DNA of 64,000 bases from Desulfurococcaceae archaeon MEX13E-LK6-19. Its GTDB lineage: Archaea; Thermoproteota; Thermoprotei_A; Sulfolobales; Desulfurococcaceae. Made by a program: the position numbers and the translations under genes. Positions 1 through 8,993 of this stretch are shown here, one piece after another (position 1 is the stretch's first letter; every line of letters starts with the position of its first letter). The stretch lies in the NCBI GenBank assembly GCA_029637525.1, contig CP072660.1, positions 682,001 through 746,000 on the forward strand, written 5' to 3'. The notes below the pieces were generated by a model, which did no database searches, was not told the DNA's origin, and worked only from the letters and a program-made list of their open reading frames with translations.

Positions 1-2178
1 GCCTTTAAGACTACACCAGTTCCATCTATGCCTCCATATATTCCATGCTATAGTAGCGTAGAGAGACCTCCATCTATACCCAGTGCCCGGTATCCCGTAG
101 ACACTCCAGTCTATTGAATCCCAGTTGCTTGGAGTAGCATTGAATACTAGTCTCCATTTCCCGCCACGGTATATCTGGAACTCAAGGTACTTTACAACAT
201 AAGATGCATCCCAGCCGCTGGGAACACCCCATATTCCAAGAGACAAGTACGTTATATCTCTGTAATCTAGAGACCCTGGGTCAATAACGCCTTCATGGTA
301 TGCTATAAGGGAGCCTGTTTCATTAAATAATGCTACCTTCAATGTATTGTTATCATATATAGTGAGCTCCATGACATACCAGCTATGAGGATTAATATAT
401 GGAACACCAAGACCCTCAGCCATTACTCTACCGTTATACCATACTACAAGATCGATATTGTTGTGTAGATCATTATTTGGAAGCCTTAGTTCGCTTGTAA
501 AAACACGTACATCAGTATTGTTTATTGGTGGGCGTGTGATAAAACCTATGCCGAAGGAATGGACTGGCGCCAAAGGTGATATAGCAATCCTTACTCTTAG
601 AGCATCACTACTACGTGCGTAACTAAATATATTAGTATACAATGTAAACTCGTGGTCAGCGAATGTATGGAGCTCGACTACGCTCTGATTATCAAACATG
701 TGTATAGTATAGAAACTAGACCCATTACTATACCATGTTGGAGGCGATGGAACAAGCTCGCCGTGGAGATTGACGACAGTAATGTTATCTCGTGGCTGAA
801 GCAACAGTGTCTTAAACGCATCGAGAGAGTCAATAATACTATAATTAAATCCTAGAATACCAGACAAATAATCAATGGCATCAACGTATTCTTCCAGTAA
901 ACCAGGGGCTGTAGACAAGTTCTCGTCGCTACCAATCCAAGAGGCAGGAACAGAAGGGATGCCAACCAGGTATACATGTGTACCAAGAGGAGCAGTTGGA
1001 GGCCTCGTGACACCAGGTTTCTTCATGGCAGTGTAGAGTGCTGTAGCAACAGCTATCTTTGCAACTACATCATCAGACATCTCGCCTGAACCCGACAAGC
1101 CATTAACTATAATAAATCCCTTGCCCAACCGATATGCAGCAGAAGCATAGAAAGTATTTGATCCACTTCTATAACTGTAAAACACATAAGCAGGCTCTAA
1201 ACCACTAACCAATGTTGATTGACGAGAGGCATTCACTGCATCAGGGAGAGAAAGTCCCGTATAGTAGTATACCTCGTCTACAAGATCTGATGCGTAGGCT
1301 GAAAGAACACCATATCTGTCGCTCCAAAAAACAGCCGATCCACCTACACAAGAAGCCACAATACTAAACCCTTTATCGCCTACAGTATACCTACTAGACC
1401 CGTTGTCAACGTAGAAGAACGGGTAACCACGTATCGAAACCCAGATCCATCCGTGATCCCTTATGTTCTTACCTATGTTCCTCAAGTAATCATACCATGT
1501 ACCATTCCAAGAGGGAGGTATGGGTACTACTTCATCGTGAGCATTAATAACAATAGCATCCTCAGGAGGATTACGGATAAGATCCTCTAGTTTATCCCAA
1601 GAATCAATAGTTATAACCAAGGCTTTCTCATTAAGATAATTGTAAACATAATAGGGAACGCCCCAGCTACCCGGAACATCAGGTATGTAGATAAGATAAA
1701 CTCTAAACACGTTCATGAGTACTGGGCGGACATAACGTGGGGGAGACAAACCCTGGAGACCACCAGCATATACATAAACTGGTTTCCCGGAAATCTTCTC
1801 ATAATCACTATCCGGGACAAGAACAGTAACCATACGCATTTCCCCGGGCTTAAGTACAACAGGTTCCTCAAGCTCATAAAAGAGATCTATTGAAGTGAAA
1901 GGCTCTAGTAAACGTACGTAATGTATTGTAACATTAGAATCAGCAGTACTAAGAATAATTACGTGTAGAAGATATGGATCAGAAACCTTGTCGAAATAAG
2001 CACTAACAACCCTAACTTTATCAATAGGCTCAGGGGTAATAGGCTGAGCTTTACTAAGTTCCCTACTCATATAACCAGACATGAACACATACAACATGAC
2101 AGAACTCGCGGCAGCAATAACAATGAGTAGCAATACAGCAATGATTGGAGACAATGCTTTGACATGCTTAAACACCAT
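1..2178 (-). CDS. Large type IV pilin-like surface protein, C-terminus beyond window
   Basis: The frame is open from an ATG at 2178 to the left edge (726 codons, no stop), so the gene is partial. The N-terminus is an archaeal type IV pilin/DUF1628-type signal: a short basic leader, the KALS prepilin-peptidase-like site at residues 7-10, then SPIIAV and a hydrophobic helix to about residue 35. The rest should lie outside the cell. Two stretches look like a duplicated module: roughly residues 150-210 (NPPEDAIVINAHDEVVPIPP) and 420-490 (QPRDNITVVNLHGELVPSPP), each followed by a W-rich segment. The C-terminal part (about 520 onward) has beta-rich text reminiscent of LamG/ConA-like lectin folds, which is a weak inference. 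GTGG lies 6 bases before the ATG. Function is unknown; adhesion or a surface-structure component is plausible. Confidence 0.8.
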   Translation of the reverse strand, partial: MVFKHVKALSPIIAVLLLIVIAAASSVMLYVFMSGYMSRELSKAQPITPEPIDKVRVVSAYFDKVSDPYLLHVIILSTADSNVTIHYVRLLEPFTSIDLFYELEEPVVLKPGEMRMVTVLVPDSDYEKISGKPVYVYAGGLQGLSPPRYVRPVLMNVFRVYLIYIPDVPGSWGVPYYVYNYLNEKALVITIDSWDKLEDLIRNPPEDAIVINAHDEVVPIPPSWNGTWYDYLRNIGKNIRDHGWIWVSIRGYPFFYVDNGSSRYTVGDKGFSIVASCVGGSAVFWSDRYGVLSAYASDLVDEVYYYTGLSLPDAVNASRQSTLVSGLEPAYVFYSYRSGSNTFYASAAYRLGKGFIIVNGLSGSGEMSDDVVAKIAVATALYTAMKKPGVTRPPTAPLGTHVYLVGIPSVPASWIGSDENLSTAPGLLEEYVDAIDYLSGILGFNYSIIDSLDAFKTLLLQPRDNITVVNLHGELVPSPPTWYSNGSSFYTIHMFDNQSVVELHTFADHEFTLYTNIFSYARSSDALRVRIAISPLAPVHSFGIGFITRPPINNTDVRVFTSELRLPNNDLHNNIDLVVWYNGRVMAEGLGVPYINPHSWYVMELTIYDNNTLKVALFNETGSLIAYHEGVIDPGSLDYRDITYLSLGIWGVPSGWDASYVVKYLEFQIYRGGKWRLVFNATPSNWDSIDWSVYGIPGTGYRWRSLYATIAWNIWRHRWNWCSLKG

Positions 2179-2357
2179 ATAAACCACGCTCTATTTAATC
2201 TTATTAGAAATCTATGACTAAAAAACACCAGGTCGAAAAACACTAACACGGTAATAAAAACTCGAGAATAAATGTATAACAAATCGATGTAGTAGAGCAA
2301 TACTATTTTATTCTCCCTACAACATGGTATAACCAATAGAAAACAGGGTGCTGGGTA

Positions 2358-2900
2358 ATGCAGCTGAAATGTCTTGAGAAAGGATTTGTAGTATGGTTTA
2401 CAGGGCTCTCAGGAAGCGGTAAAACAACAATAGCCAAGGGTGTTATGGAGAAACTTAGGAAAGAAGGCTATCGTGTAGAGCTTCTTGATGGAGACTGGGT
2501 TAGGAAGACGATCAATCCTGATGCTGGGTTTACGAGAGAGGAGCGGCGTAGACACTTACTACGCGTGGCATGGATAGCCCGTTTACTAGCTAGAAACGGA
2601 GTTATAGTACTCTGTAGTTTTGTCTCACCATACAGGAGTGTACGTAAAGAAATACGAGAGATAATCGAGGAAGAAGTACCATTCATCGAGGTCTACGTCA
2701 AATGTAGTCTAGAAGAATGCATTAGAAGAGACCCCAAAGGCTTGTATAAGAAAGCATTAAGAGGAGAGATACCTCATTTCACGGGAATAAGCGATCCATA
2801 CGAAGAGCCTGAGAATCCTGATCTCATAGTAGATACCGAGCATAATACTATTGAAGAGAATGTGAAAAAAGTTATGGAGAAAATAAAGAGCTACCTATAG
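2358..2900 (+). CDS. cysC: Adenylylsulfate (APS) kinase
   Basis: Phosphorylates adenosine 5'-phosphosulfate to PAPS with ATP. The 180-residue protein has the P-loop GLSGSGKTT at residues 16-24, the following DGD motif near 45, and the FTREERRRH region typical of CysC, so it is complete. It stands alone: no ATP sulfurylase or PAPS reductase gene is in the window, so PAPS is more likely for sulfation or salvage than for assimilatory reduction (inference). It is transcribed away from the pilin-like gene. The start is an ATG preceded by GGTGCTGGGT. Confidence 0.93.
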   Translation: MQLKCLEKGFVVWFTGLSGSGKTTIAKGVMEKLRKEGYRVELLDGDWVRKTINPDAGFTREERRRHLLRVAWIARLLARNGVIVLCSFVSPYRSVRKEIREIIEEEVPFIEVYVKCSLEECIRRDPKGLYKKALRGEIPHFTGISDPYEEPENPDLIVDTEHNTIEENVKKVMEKIKSYL

Positions 2901-2925
2901 ACCACAAGATAGTATTCCAGGAACA

Positions 2926-4995
2926 TTATCCTTTATTCTCGCCAGCAGGATTTTCGATGGTTACAAGATATATTTTGTAGATACCATTTCTTACGAGAGT
3001 CAAGTTAAACGATACATTATCCGTATATGGTCCACAAACTACGGTTTCATTTCTTGCCTTTGTGTTATTCAAGTAGTTTCTGAAATGCCTTAAAAGGGTA
3101 CCGCCATCTGCAGGCGATATTAAATAAGCTTTTGTAGTATTGAGTCTAGTCATTATCCTGCATACATGGACTAATGTAGGATTATAAGTAACAATAATCA
3201 TTCTAGGATCAGGATTTCTAAGTTCAAGATGTACCCATCTGATAGTTGTTCGAGCTATAACAATTGGTATACTACGGTTTAACCTTGAGACATTTTTGCT
3301 CAATTGAAGGAGGTCTTGAAGGTAAGGTTCTGATGAGGGGAATGGTGCTAATGTTTCAGGCATGTTTTCAAGAGGCTCTATATACTTCCTATCATAAATC
3401 CAGCCTTGCGGATGTAGTGCCATAAAGAATCCTGGCATTATTAAGACTATAATGTATAGCAATGCAAAGAGCTTCTTTTTATATATATTAATGCAAGATG
3501 TGGCAAATGGTACTATGAATGGTGCTGCACCTATAAACATTCTATGCCATGAGGCAGCAGCTGTATAAGACATTAAGATCGGTGATATACCGGCTAATAA
3601 AAGGATCAATGGCACCGTCATGTAATACTTTAACCTCATAAGATATCTTTCAAAAGCCAGGAAAAGCAGAGGCATTAATAGACCATAAGTTATAATTACA
3701 TATGCTAAAACATCACTTGCTACATTGCTTGGTTCTCTATACACACCAGTTCCAGGCAACTTAGGTGTTTGGAGAACAGGGTTTATCCATTGTCGACCAC
3801 CCGGGTACCAGCCTATATACCATGACACAAGATAAAGTGATGCAATAGCTATACCAGCATATATAGCAATTATGCTTGTAATCTTCCTCATATTCTCCTT
3901 GTAGTAATATATTTTTGTTAATATGAATAATGATAGGACTATAAATGAGAGCACAGCCATCATTTCATGTGCTAATGCTGAAAGCAGGAAGAGTACTGCG
4001 ATCAGATAGTGTTTGCGTGTGTCAAGAGAGTCTTTATATTGTTCTAGAAGTGTTAACGCTGGTATGAATAGTATTGTTGCCAGTAGTTGTCGGTGTACTT
4101 CATAGGAGATCTTGAGGTTGAGTATGTGAAGTGCAGAGACAAGTATAACCGCTAATAGTATGTTTTTATTTGTCTTTGTTAGGGTCTTTACTGAGTATCC
4201 CATTACGGCTACTAGTAGTCCATAGGCTATTGGTGGGTAAAACTTGAAGATCCACCAAGGATCGGCTATGAACGTGAAGGGGTATAAAATCATATTAAGT
4301 AATGGCGGTATATTTCTCATGCTTGCTATCCAGTAGTGTGCTACAAATGGATTCGGGTTTACCGTGAAGTCTCGTAGGTGGGCTATATACTCTATTGTGT
4401 CACATCCTATTGGCCAAGGCCACCACATGATCTCCGGCACGATCCTTATTAAGAACCCTACTATGAATCCTGTAATAATTACGTGTTTAGCCATATAGTC
4501 TGTGATCTTTATCAATAGGTTTTGTATAAATAGATATAGATCATCTAAAGTGTACTTTACCTCTCCTAGAATAACCGGCCCATGGCGTATTTTATGAAGT
4601 AGTAGAGTGCCAGTCGCGATGACAGTACCTGGTCCTAGTAGTGGAAGTATTATTACTAGGAACCTTGTGTTTGACACCCCGCCTCCTATGAGTGGGCAAT
4701 TTACACATGTGAATATTACTTGAATTAATGGTATAATACGTGCCAAGGATACCAGTACTAGTGCGACTACGTCGAGCATAACTGTTGAGGCAATAGTGTA
4801 CCTACGGTATTCATGTAAATCGCATATAACAGCTGCTGTAATGAGTATGAATGTAGCCCATATGAGGTAATCGACTTTAACGAGATCATATTGTGTACGT
4901 AGATGCAATAACACGTATATAATCATGTTGAAGCATAGTAGACCAAGTATCCCTAAAAGGATCCTGTATTTCTTTAAGAGTCCTAGTAAGAACAT
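2926..4995 (-). CDS. Multi-pass membrane protein, possible GT-C type glycosyltransferase
   Basis: A polytopic protein of about 689 residues with roughly a dozen hydrophobic helices and a soluble C-terminal domain of about 150 residues ending with several N-x-T/S sequons. An early loop after the fourth or fifth helix contains WPWPIGCDTIEYIAHL, an acidic motif in the position where GT-C fold glycosyltransferases carry a catalytic Asp. This is suggestive only. The open frame begins at 5049, but I place the start at the ATG at 4995 (MFLLGLLKKY), because the 18 extra residues are not membrane-like and GGTG lies 7 bases before that ATG. Probably a lipid-linked sugar transferase or a hypothetical integral membrane protein. 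Confidence 0.6.
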   Translation of the reverse strand: MFLLGLLKKYRILLGILGLLCFNMIIYVLLHLRTQYDLVKVDYLIWATFILITAAVICDLHEYRRYTIASTVMLDVVALVLVSLARIIPLIQVIFTCVNCPLIGGGVSNTRFLVIILPLLGPGTVIATGTLLLHKIRHGPVILGEVKYTLDDLYLFIQNLLIKITDYMAKHVIITGFIVGFLIRIVPEIMWWPWPIGCDTIEYIAHLRDFTVNPNPFVAHYWIASMRNIPPLLNMILYPFTFIADPWWIFKFYPPIAYGLLVAVMGYSVKTLTKTNKNILLAVILVSALHILNLKISYEVHRQLLATILFIPALTLLEQYKDSLDTRKHYLIAVLFLLSALAHEMMAVLSFIVLSLFILTKIYYYKENMRKITSIIAIYAGIAIASLYLVSWYIGWYPGGRQWINPVLQTPKLPGTGVYREPSNVASDVLAYVIITYGLLMPLLFLAFERYLMRLKYYMTVPLILLLAGISPILMSYTAAASWHRMFIGAAPFIVPFATSCINIYKKKLFALLYIIVLIMPGFFMALHPQGWIYDRKYIEPLENMPETLAPFPSSEPYLQDLLQLSKNVSRLNRSIPIVIARTTIRWVHLELRNPDPRMIIVTYNPTLVHVCRIMTRLNTTKAYLISPADGGTLLRHFRNYLNNTKARNETVVCGPYTDNVSFNLTLVRNGIYKIYLVTIENPAGENKG

Positions 4996-5136
4996 TAGAG
5001 AACACCTTCTAGGGGGAAAGAGTGTATACCCAAATGTATATGTATACACTCTAATAACTTAGTATGACATACTATACAGGGCTAATAAAACAGTAGACAC
5101 ACTAACAAGACAAGGTTTAGACGGGTGCAGAAACAC

Positions 5137-6183
5137 ATGAGAGTTCTAGACAAGGTCAAGAGTACTTGCCTCAATATTGTAAGAGATCTAAAGAAAGTAA
5201 CTAAGGTAATTATTATTCACCACTGGGATAGTGATGGAGTATCATCAGCTGCGATATTCTCAAAGATACTATGTAATGCTGAAAAATACTTTATGGTGCC
5301 GGAAATAGGGTTCTATGACTTCAGAGCAATAGATGTCAATCTCCTCTCAAGTCGAGAGCCCGATGTGGTAATTATCTTGGATTATGGATTGCCCGTCAGC
5401 GAGATTGATAAAATAGGTAGTGTTGTTAGTTCTAGAGTCTATGTTATAGACCATCATGTAACTAATGTTTGTACTGATTATTCATGTAATCCTGTTGCAT
5501 GTGGTCTAAGTGAGCTAGATTACCCGTCGACAACCTGGGTTATACACGAGTTCATTAAGCTGGAGAATGTAGACGATCTAGTGGCTCTCGGGATTATTGG
5601 TGATCTAGGTGGTGTCCGCGAGGATCATTGGTCTGTGAAATGGGTTCTCGAAGTGGCGGAAAAGCATGGGTTAACGCTGAGAGACTTCTATGAAGCCGTG
5701 AAAAAGATCGATTCGTGCTACAAGCTATTGGATAGAGAGTGCATAGATTACGCGAGGAATCTGCTTGAAGAACAAGGTGTGCATGGTATTCTAAAGGATG
5801 GTGTTCTCGAGGAGAAGAAGAACCTTGTTGAAGAAGAAAACAACAGTATCATCAATAACATCAAGCCTATAGAGATACTCGGCCAGATAATAGTCTACTC
5901 GATTAACAAAAACATGTATATAACATCAAGTATAGGCCGGCAACTAGCCTACATGAACAAGGACAGGATAATAATGCTGCGGCACAAAATACCGGCTCTA
6001 AACACAGAATACGTTTACGTTAGAAGCTACAAGTACAATCTAAGACAAGTACTTGAGGAACTAAAGAAACAAAAACTCTACGTCGGAGGAAAAGACCACG
6101 TATTCGTAGTATCATGCCAAAACACTTGTAGCGAGGAAGTAATAGACAAAATAAAGAAAACAATACTAACACACGCCTTGTAA
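5137..6183 (+). CDS. DHH-family phosphoesterase
   Basis: DHH-superfamily hydrolase (RecJ/NrnA-like), likely acting on single-stranded nucleic acid or oligonucleotides with Mn/Mg. Motif I is HHWDSDGVSSAAI, motif II ILDYGLP and motif III VIDHHVTN; all metal ligands are present. The C-terminal DHHA1-type substrate motif is weak (LYVGGKDHVFVVS). The start is placed at the ATG at 5137 rather than the GTG at 5125, because GGGTG at 5123-5127 gives a ribosome-binding site 9 bases upstream. The gene is monocistronic and diverges from the membrane protein at 2926-4995. Confidence 0.82.
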   Translation: MRVLDKVKSTCLNIVRDLKKVTKVIIIHHWDSDGVSSAAIFSKILCNAEKYFMVPEIGFYDFRAIDVNLLSSREPDVVIILDYGLPVSEIDKIGSVVSSRVYVIDHHVTNVCTDYSCNPVACGLSELDYPSTTWVIHEFIKLENVDDLVALGIIGDLGGVREDHWSVKWVLEVAEKHGLTLRDFYEAVKKIDSCYKLLDRECIDYARNLLEEQGVHGILKDGVLEEKKNLVEEENNSIINNIKPIEILGQIIVYSINKNMYITSSIGRQLAYMNKDRIIMLRHKIPALNTEYVYVRSYKYNLRQVLEELKKQKLYVGGKDHVFVVSCQNTCSEEVIDKIKKTILTHAL

Positions 6184-6213
6184 ACCCAGACCATTTAACA
6201 AAACCATACCTTT

Positions 6214-6873
6214 CTATCTCTCAACAGTCTTCAGTGACAGTATTGTCGCGGTCTTGACTACTATATACACGTGTGTCAGTACGGCCAACGCTACTAGCGT
6301 GTATTCTAGTAGTCCCACAAGGCTTCCCAGGAATACTATGAATATTCTTACATCTCTTGAAGCCAGGCTATCAAGTGGACCTACTTGAGCTGGATGTATC
6401 TTGAAGTCATATGGTGCTCTCGTGTGGATGTAGCTTACCAAGTGGTCTCCAGAGAGTGCCAGTAGTGCTACTAGTGCCCACGGGATGAGTGAGTTGTGTT
6501 GTAGAACATAGGCTGTTACACCAAGTAGTATAGCCAAGTCAGCGTATCTATCAAGCATTGTGTCTAGGAAGCCTCCTTTCTTGGATGCTTTCCCAAGCGC
6601 CCTGGCTAGTTCTCCGTCAACACCATCTATTATTGACGACAACTGTGCTAGTATGCCAGCGACAATAATGTAGCCTAGACTATAGAGTGGTAGGCATGCT
6701 AGTGCCATTGTGAAGGCAATCCATGAAACCATGTTCGGCGTCAACGGGAGTTTGTGTTCTACTATGAACTTTGTTATCCTCGTTGAAATCCTCCTATTGA
6801 TATACCTTGACACAGGACCGTCTAGGGGTTTTCCCTTCACAACGACTATATCCTTATTCCTCTCATTCTCCAC
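6214..6873 (-). CDS. Di-myo-inositol phosphate phosphate synthase (DIPPS)
   Basis: CDP-alcohol phosphatidyltransferase-fold membrane enzyme that joins CDP-inositol and inositol-1-phosphate on the route to di-myo-inositol phosphate. The family motif D-G-x2-A-R-x8-G-x3-D-x3-D is exact at residues 86-108 (D86, R91, D104, D108). About six hydrophobic helices follow a soluble N-terminus with the DGPVSRYINRRIS segment typical of DIPPS. Its start overlaps the end of the cytidylyltransferase gene by 28 bases. In several archaea the two activities are fused, which supports this assignment over ordinary phospholipid synthesis. Confidence 0.85.
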   Translation of the reverse strand: MENERNKDIVVVKGKPLDGPVSRYINRRISTRITKFIVEHKLPLTPNMVSWIAFTMALACLPLYSLGYIIVAGILAQLSSIIDGVDGELARALGKASKKGGFLDTMLDRYADLAILLGVTAYVLQHNSLIPWALVALLALSGDHLVSYIHTRAPYDFKIHPAQVGPLDSLASRDVRIFIVFLGSLVGLLEYTLVALAVLTHVYIVVKTATILSLKTVER

Positions 6874-7601
6874 TCCTTCTTCACCTCCTCTATAACGATC
6901 CGGGAAGACCCCTTGGTTAACCTTATGTACTCGTCATAGGTATCAACGTCAGCCCATGGACTACCCTTTACATCAACCACACGTATCACTCTCTTTGAGG
7001 CAAAACAGGTGAGTAATTGTGAGAACTCGTAGGGCTCCTTAAGGCATTCATTGAAGGGGAGTGTTTTCTCTAGAACATGTACTCCTATGTCTACGTATTT
7101 GTATGGGGTAATATTCTTCCCGACACGGACAACACACTCGTCTTCCACTTGTATCCTAGTCGCCTCATTTACATCAATGTATTTTGGCGTGGAATCGCCT
7201 CCAAGAACAGTACTCAAACTCTTCTTCAGAGCGTCTATGATGCTTGGTGTGTAGACATGGTCTGACATACTAACAATAAACCTGTTGGTATGAAGTAATG
7301 GTAGCGCCAAATAGAGACTATACCCATTGCCAAGCTCTGGCCTGGTATTAACCACATAAGCTATATCGGTGTCCAAGCCAAGCTTGTTATGTACAATATC
7401 CTCTATGACATTCACGACCTTATTCCCATAAACATGATTGACCACAACAATAATTCTCTCAATACCGGAGGAAACCAGGCTAATAACAGGATAAGCTATG
7501 AGGGGAAACCCGTCTAGATCAGCGAAAACCTTGTAGACACCAGTATCACGACGAAACCTCTTACTCAAACCAGCAGCAAGCACTACAGCTTCATTAATCA
7601 T
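6846..7601 (-). CDS. CTP:inositol-1-phosphate cytidylyltransferase (IPCT)
   Basis: GT-A fold nucleotidyltransferase making CDP-L-myo-inositol from CTP and inositol-1-phosphate, the first committed step of DIP synthesis. The signature LAAGLSKRF is at residues 8-16, NTRPELGNGYSLYLAL precedes the MSDHVY metal site, and the PWADVDTYDEY tail is typical. The start is set at the ATG at 7601 (251 residues) because GAGGGG lies 8 bases upstream; a TTG two codons earlier is too close to that site. First gene of a two-gene unit with DIPPS. The inositol-1-phosphate synthase gene is not in the window. Confidence 0.87.
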   Translation of the reverse strand: MINEAVVLAAGLSKRFRRDTGVYKVFADLDGFPLIAYPVISLVSSGIERIIVVVNHVYGNKVVNVIEDIVHNKLGLDTDIAYVVNTRPELGNGYSLYLALPLLHTNRFIVSMSDHVYTPSIIDALKKSLSTVLGGDSTPKYIDVNEATRIQVEDECVVRVGKNITPYKYVDIGVHVLEKTLPFNECLKEPYEFSQLLTCFASKRVIRVVDVKGSPWADVDTYDEYIRLTKGSSRIVIEEVKKEWRMRGIRI

Positions 7602-7786
7602 GACCAAAACCCCTCAAAACTATACAATTAAACAAAATAAATAAGTGTATTGGAGAAAGAGTAAAAGAAACACAATAATCTGTCTAATTGGAGTGAAAAG
7701 AAATACCTAGAGAAACATTGGTGGAGCAATACCACTATTTTCAACATAGTGTGTTAATGTATTAGTTGCCTTAGTGTGTTAGACTA

Positions 7787-8143
7787 TTATGCGAATAACT
7801 CGGCCATTATAATGATTAGTAGCAAGTATAACAACATCGTCATTGCTATGAACTCTAGTGTACTCTTCAGTGTCTTGTTTTTCACGTGCTTCTCTATTAG
7901 TAGGAATGTTCCTGCTAGCGAGTGTAGTAATGCTAGTATAGCGAAACTAGACCTGATCAATGGGTCTGTGTGTATTCTATGTGCCGTACTATAGTTCATG
8001 GCTCCGAACGTGAGGCCGGATATTACATGAGGGTATACTAGAGCGTAGCCGCTGATAATCATTAGTATCGCTAGTACTAGTAGGGGTAGCGATGTTGTTT
8101 CTATGAGTAAAAACATTATTTTGGGGAAGCTCTTCGAGGCCAT
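7787..8143 (-). CDS. Small membrane protein with paired histidines, partner of nitroreductase
   Basis: 118 residues with three or four hydrophobic helices. Histidines sit at AHRIHTDP and LLHSLAGT, on or next to helices, a pattern that could bind haem as in small b-type cytochromes (inference). Its ATG lies one base after the stop of the SagB-type oxidoreductase gene, and the ribosome-binding site is inside that gene, so the two are translationally coupled. It is the third gene of the unit that starts with the aminotransferase. I do not recognise a named family; a membrane electron donor or acceptor for the flavoprotein is the most economical guess. Confidence 0.6.
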   Translation of the reverse strand: MASKSFPKIMFLLIETTSLPLLVLAILMIISGYALVYPHVISGLTFGAMNYSTAHRIHTDPLIRSSFAILALLHSLAGTFLLIEKHVKNKTLKSTLEFIAMTMLLYLLLIIIMAELFA

Positions 8144-8144
8144 T

Positions 8145-8993
8145 TTATCTCCTCATAGACTCGTAGAAACTATTTATCTCCTCGAAGCTTATCACATATG
8201 GTCTCGCGGGCACGCCGATGGGCATTATGTATAGTGGGTGTTCGTCCGGCTCGGCATTGATTATGTCTGCTACATGGTCATCGAAGAAAGCACCTACGGC
8301 AACTGTTCCCAGCCCCAGTGCTGTCGCCATCAAGTATATGTTCTGCCCCACATGGCCAACCTCCATGTGGACATACCTTATACCTCTCTCGCCATAACGG
8401 CTCGTCGTCCTCTCGTAGACAGCACAGATAACTATGTTGACAGCCGCTTCACGCACCCAACGCTGGTCAAGAGCTGCCCTCGCAAGCTCTGCCCTATAGT
8501 CACCCTTCTTGACGAGCACGAGACTATGTCTATAGACATCATACTTATAGACGCCTGCCTCAAGGAACGTGTTGTTCCCGACGAGAACACTATTCTCTCC
8601 AACCACAACATAGATTTCAAGAGGATACGTGGCACCAGCACTGGGTGCAGCACGGAATCTCCACTGAGTATTAGTTATACCCTGGGCGGCCCACAGGATC
8701 ATTGAGAGCTGCTCTATTGTAATCGGTTCACCAGTGTAGTCACGTATACTTCTTCTGTGGAGAATAGCTTCCTCAACAACCATACTTGTAGTCTTCCTAG
8801 GCAGGGGAAGGAGGATCTCGTTATCCACTACAACCACCTCACCAACTTGTTGTGAAGGATGCCACAAAGCTAGTTGGAGTGAATATAGTACAATAAATAA
8901 TGTGAATGCTATAGACATAAACCATGCGATTTTACGTAGAGTGAAACAACTTGACACCACCCCCGTGAACACGTGTTTAAAGGAAAAAATCAC
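8145..8993 (-). CDS. Membrane-anchored SagB-type nitroreductase (FMN oxidoreductase)
   Basis: FMN-dependent nitroreductase/SagB (ThcOx-like) fold. After an N-terminal hydrophobic anchor (about residues 22-45) come ILHRRSIRDYTGEP (FMN phosphate binding), SAGATYPLEIYVVV (the SagB hallmark), HMEVGHVGQNIYLMATALGLGTVAVGAF and a C-terminal MPIGVPA. The start is chosen at the GTG at 8993 (282 residues), with GAGGG 7 bases upstream; a TTG at 8999 is possible. It overlaps the aminotransferase gene end and is coupled to the downstream membrane protein. The substrate is unknown. SagB relatives outside azole-peptide clusters are common in archaea, and no precursor peptide or cyclodehydratase is visible here. 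Confidence 0.82.
   Translation of the reverse strand: MIFSFKHVFTGVVSSCFTLRKIAWFMSIAFTLFIVLYSLQLALWHPSQQVGEVVVVDNEILLPLPRKTTSMVVEEAILHRRSIRDYTGEPITIEQLSMILWAAQGITNTQWRFRAAPSAGATYPLEIYVVVGENSVLVGNNTFLEAGVYKYDVYRHSLVLVKKGDYRAELARAALDQRWVREAAVNIVICAVYERTTSRYGERGIRYVHMEVGHVGQNIYLMATALGLGTVAVGAFFDDHVADIINAEPDEHPLYIMPIGVPARPYVISFEEINSFYESMRR

Noticed and set aside
7608-7786. A small gene in the gap between IPCT and the small membrane protein
   Set aside because: The gap is AT-rich; its only short frames lack ribosome-binding sites. It holds the IPCT promoter and the end of the aminotransferase operon.
8238-8705. A 155-codon open frame opposite the nitroreductase
   Set aside because: It is a shadow of a well-supported flavoprotein gene; composition is not protein-like.
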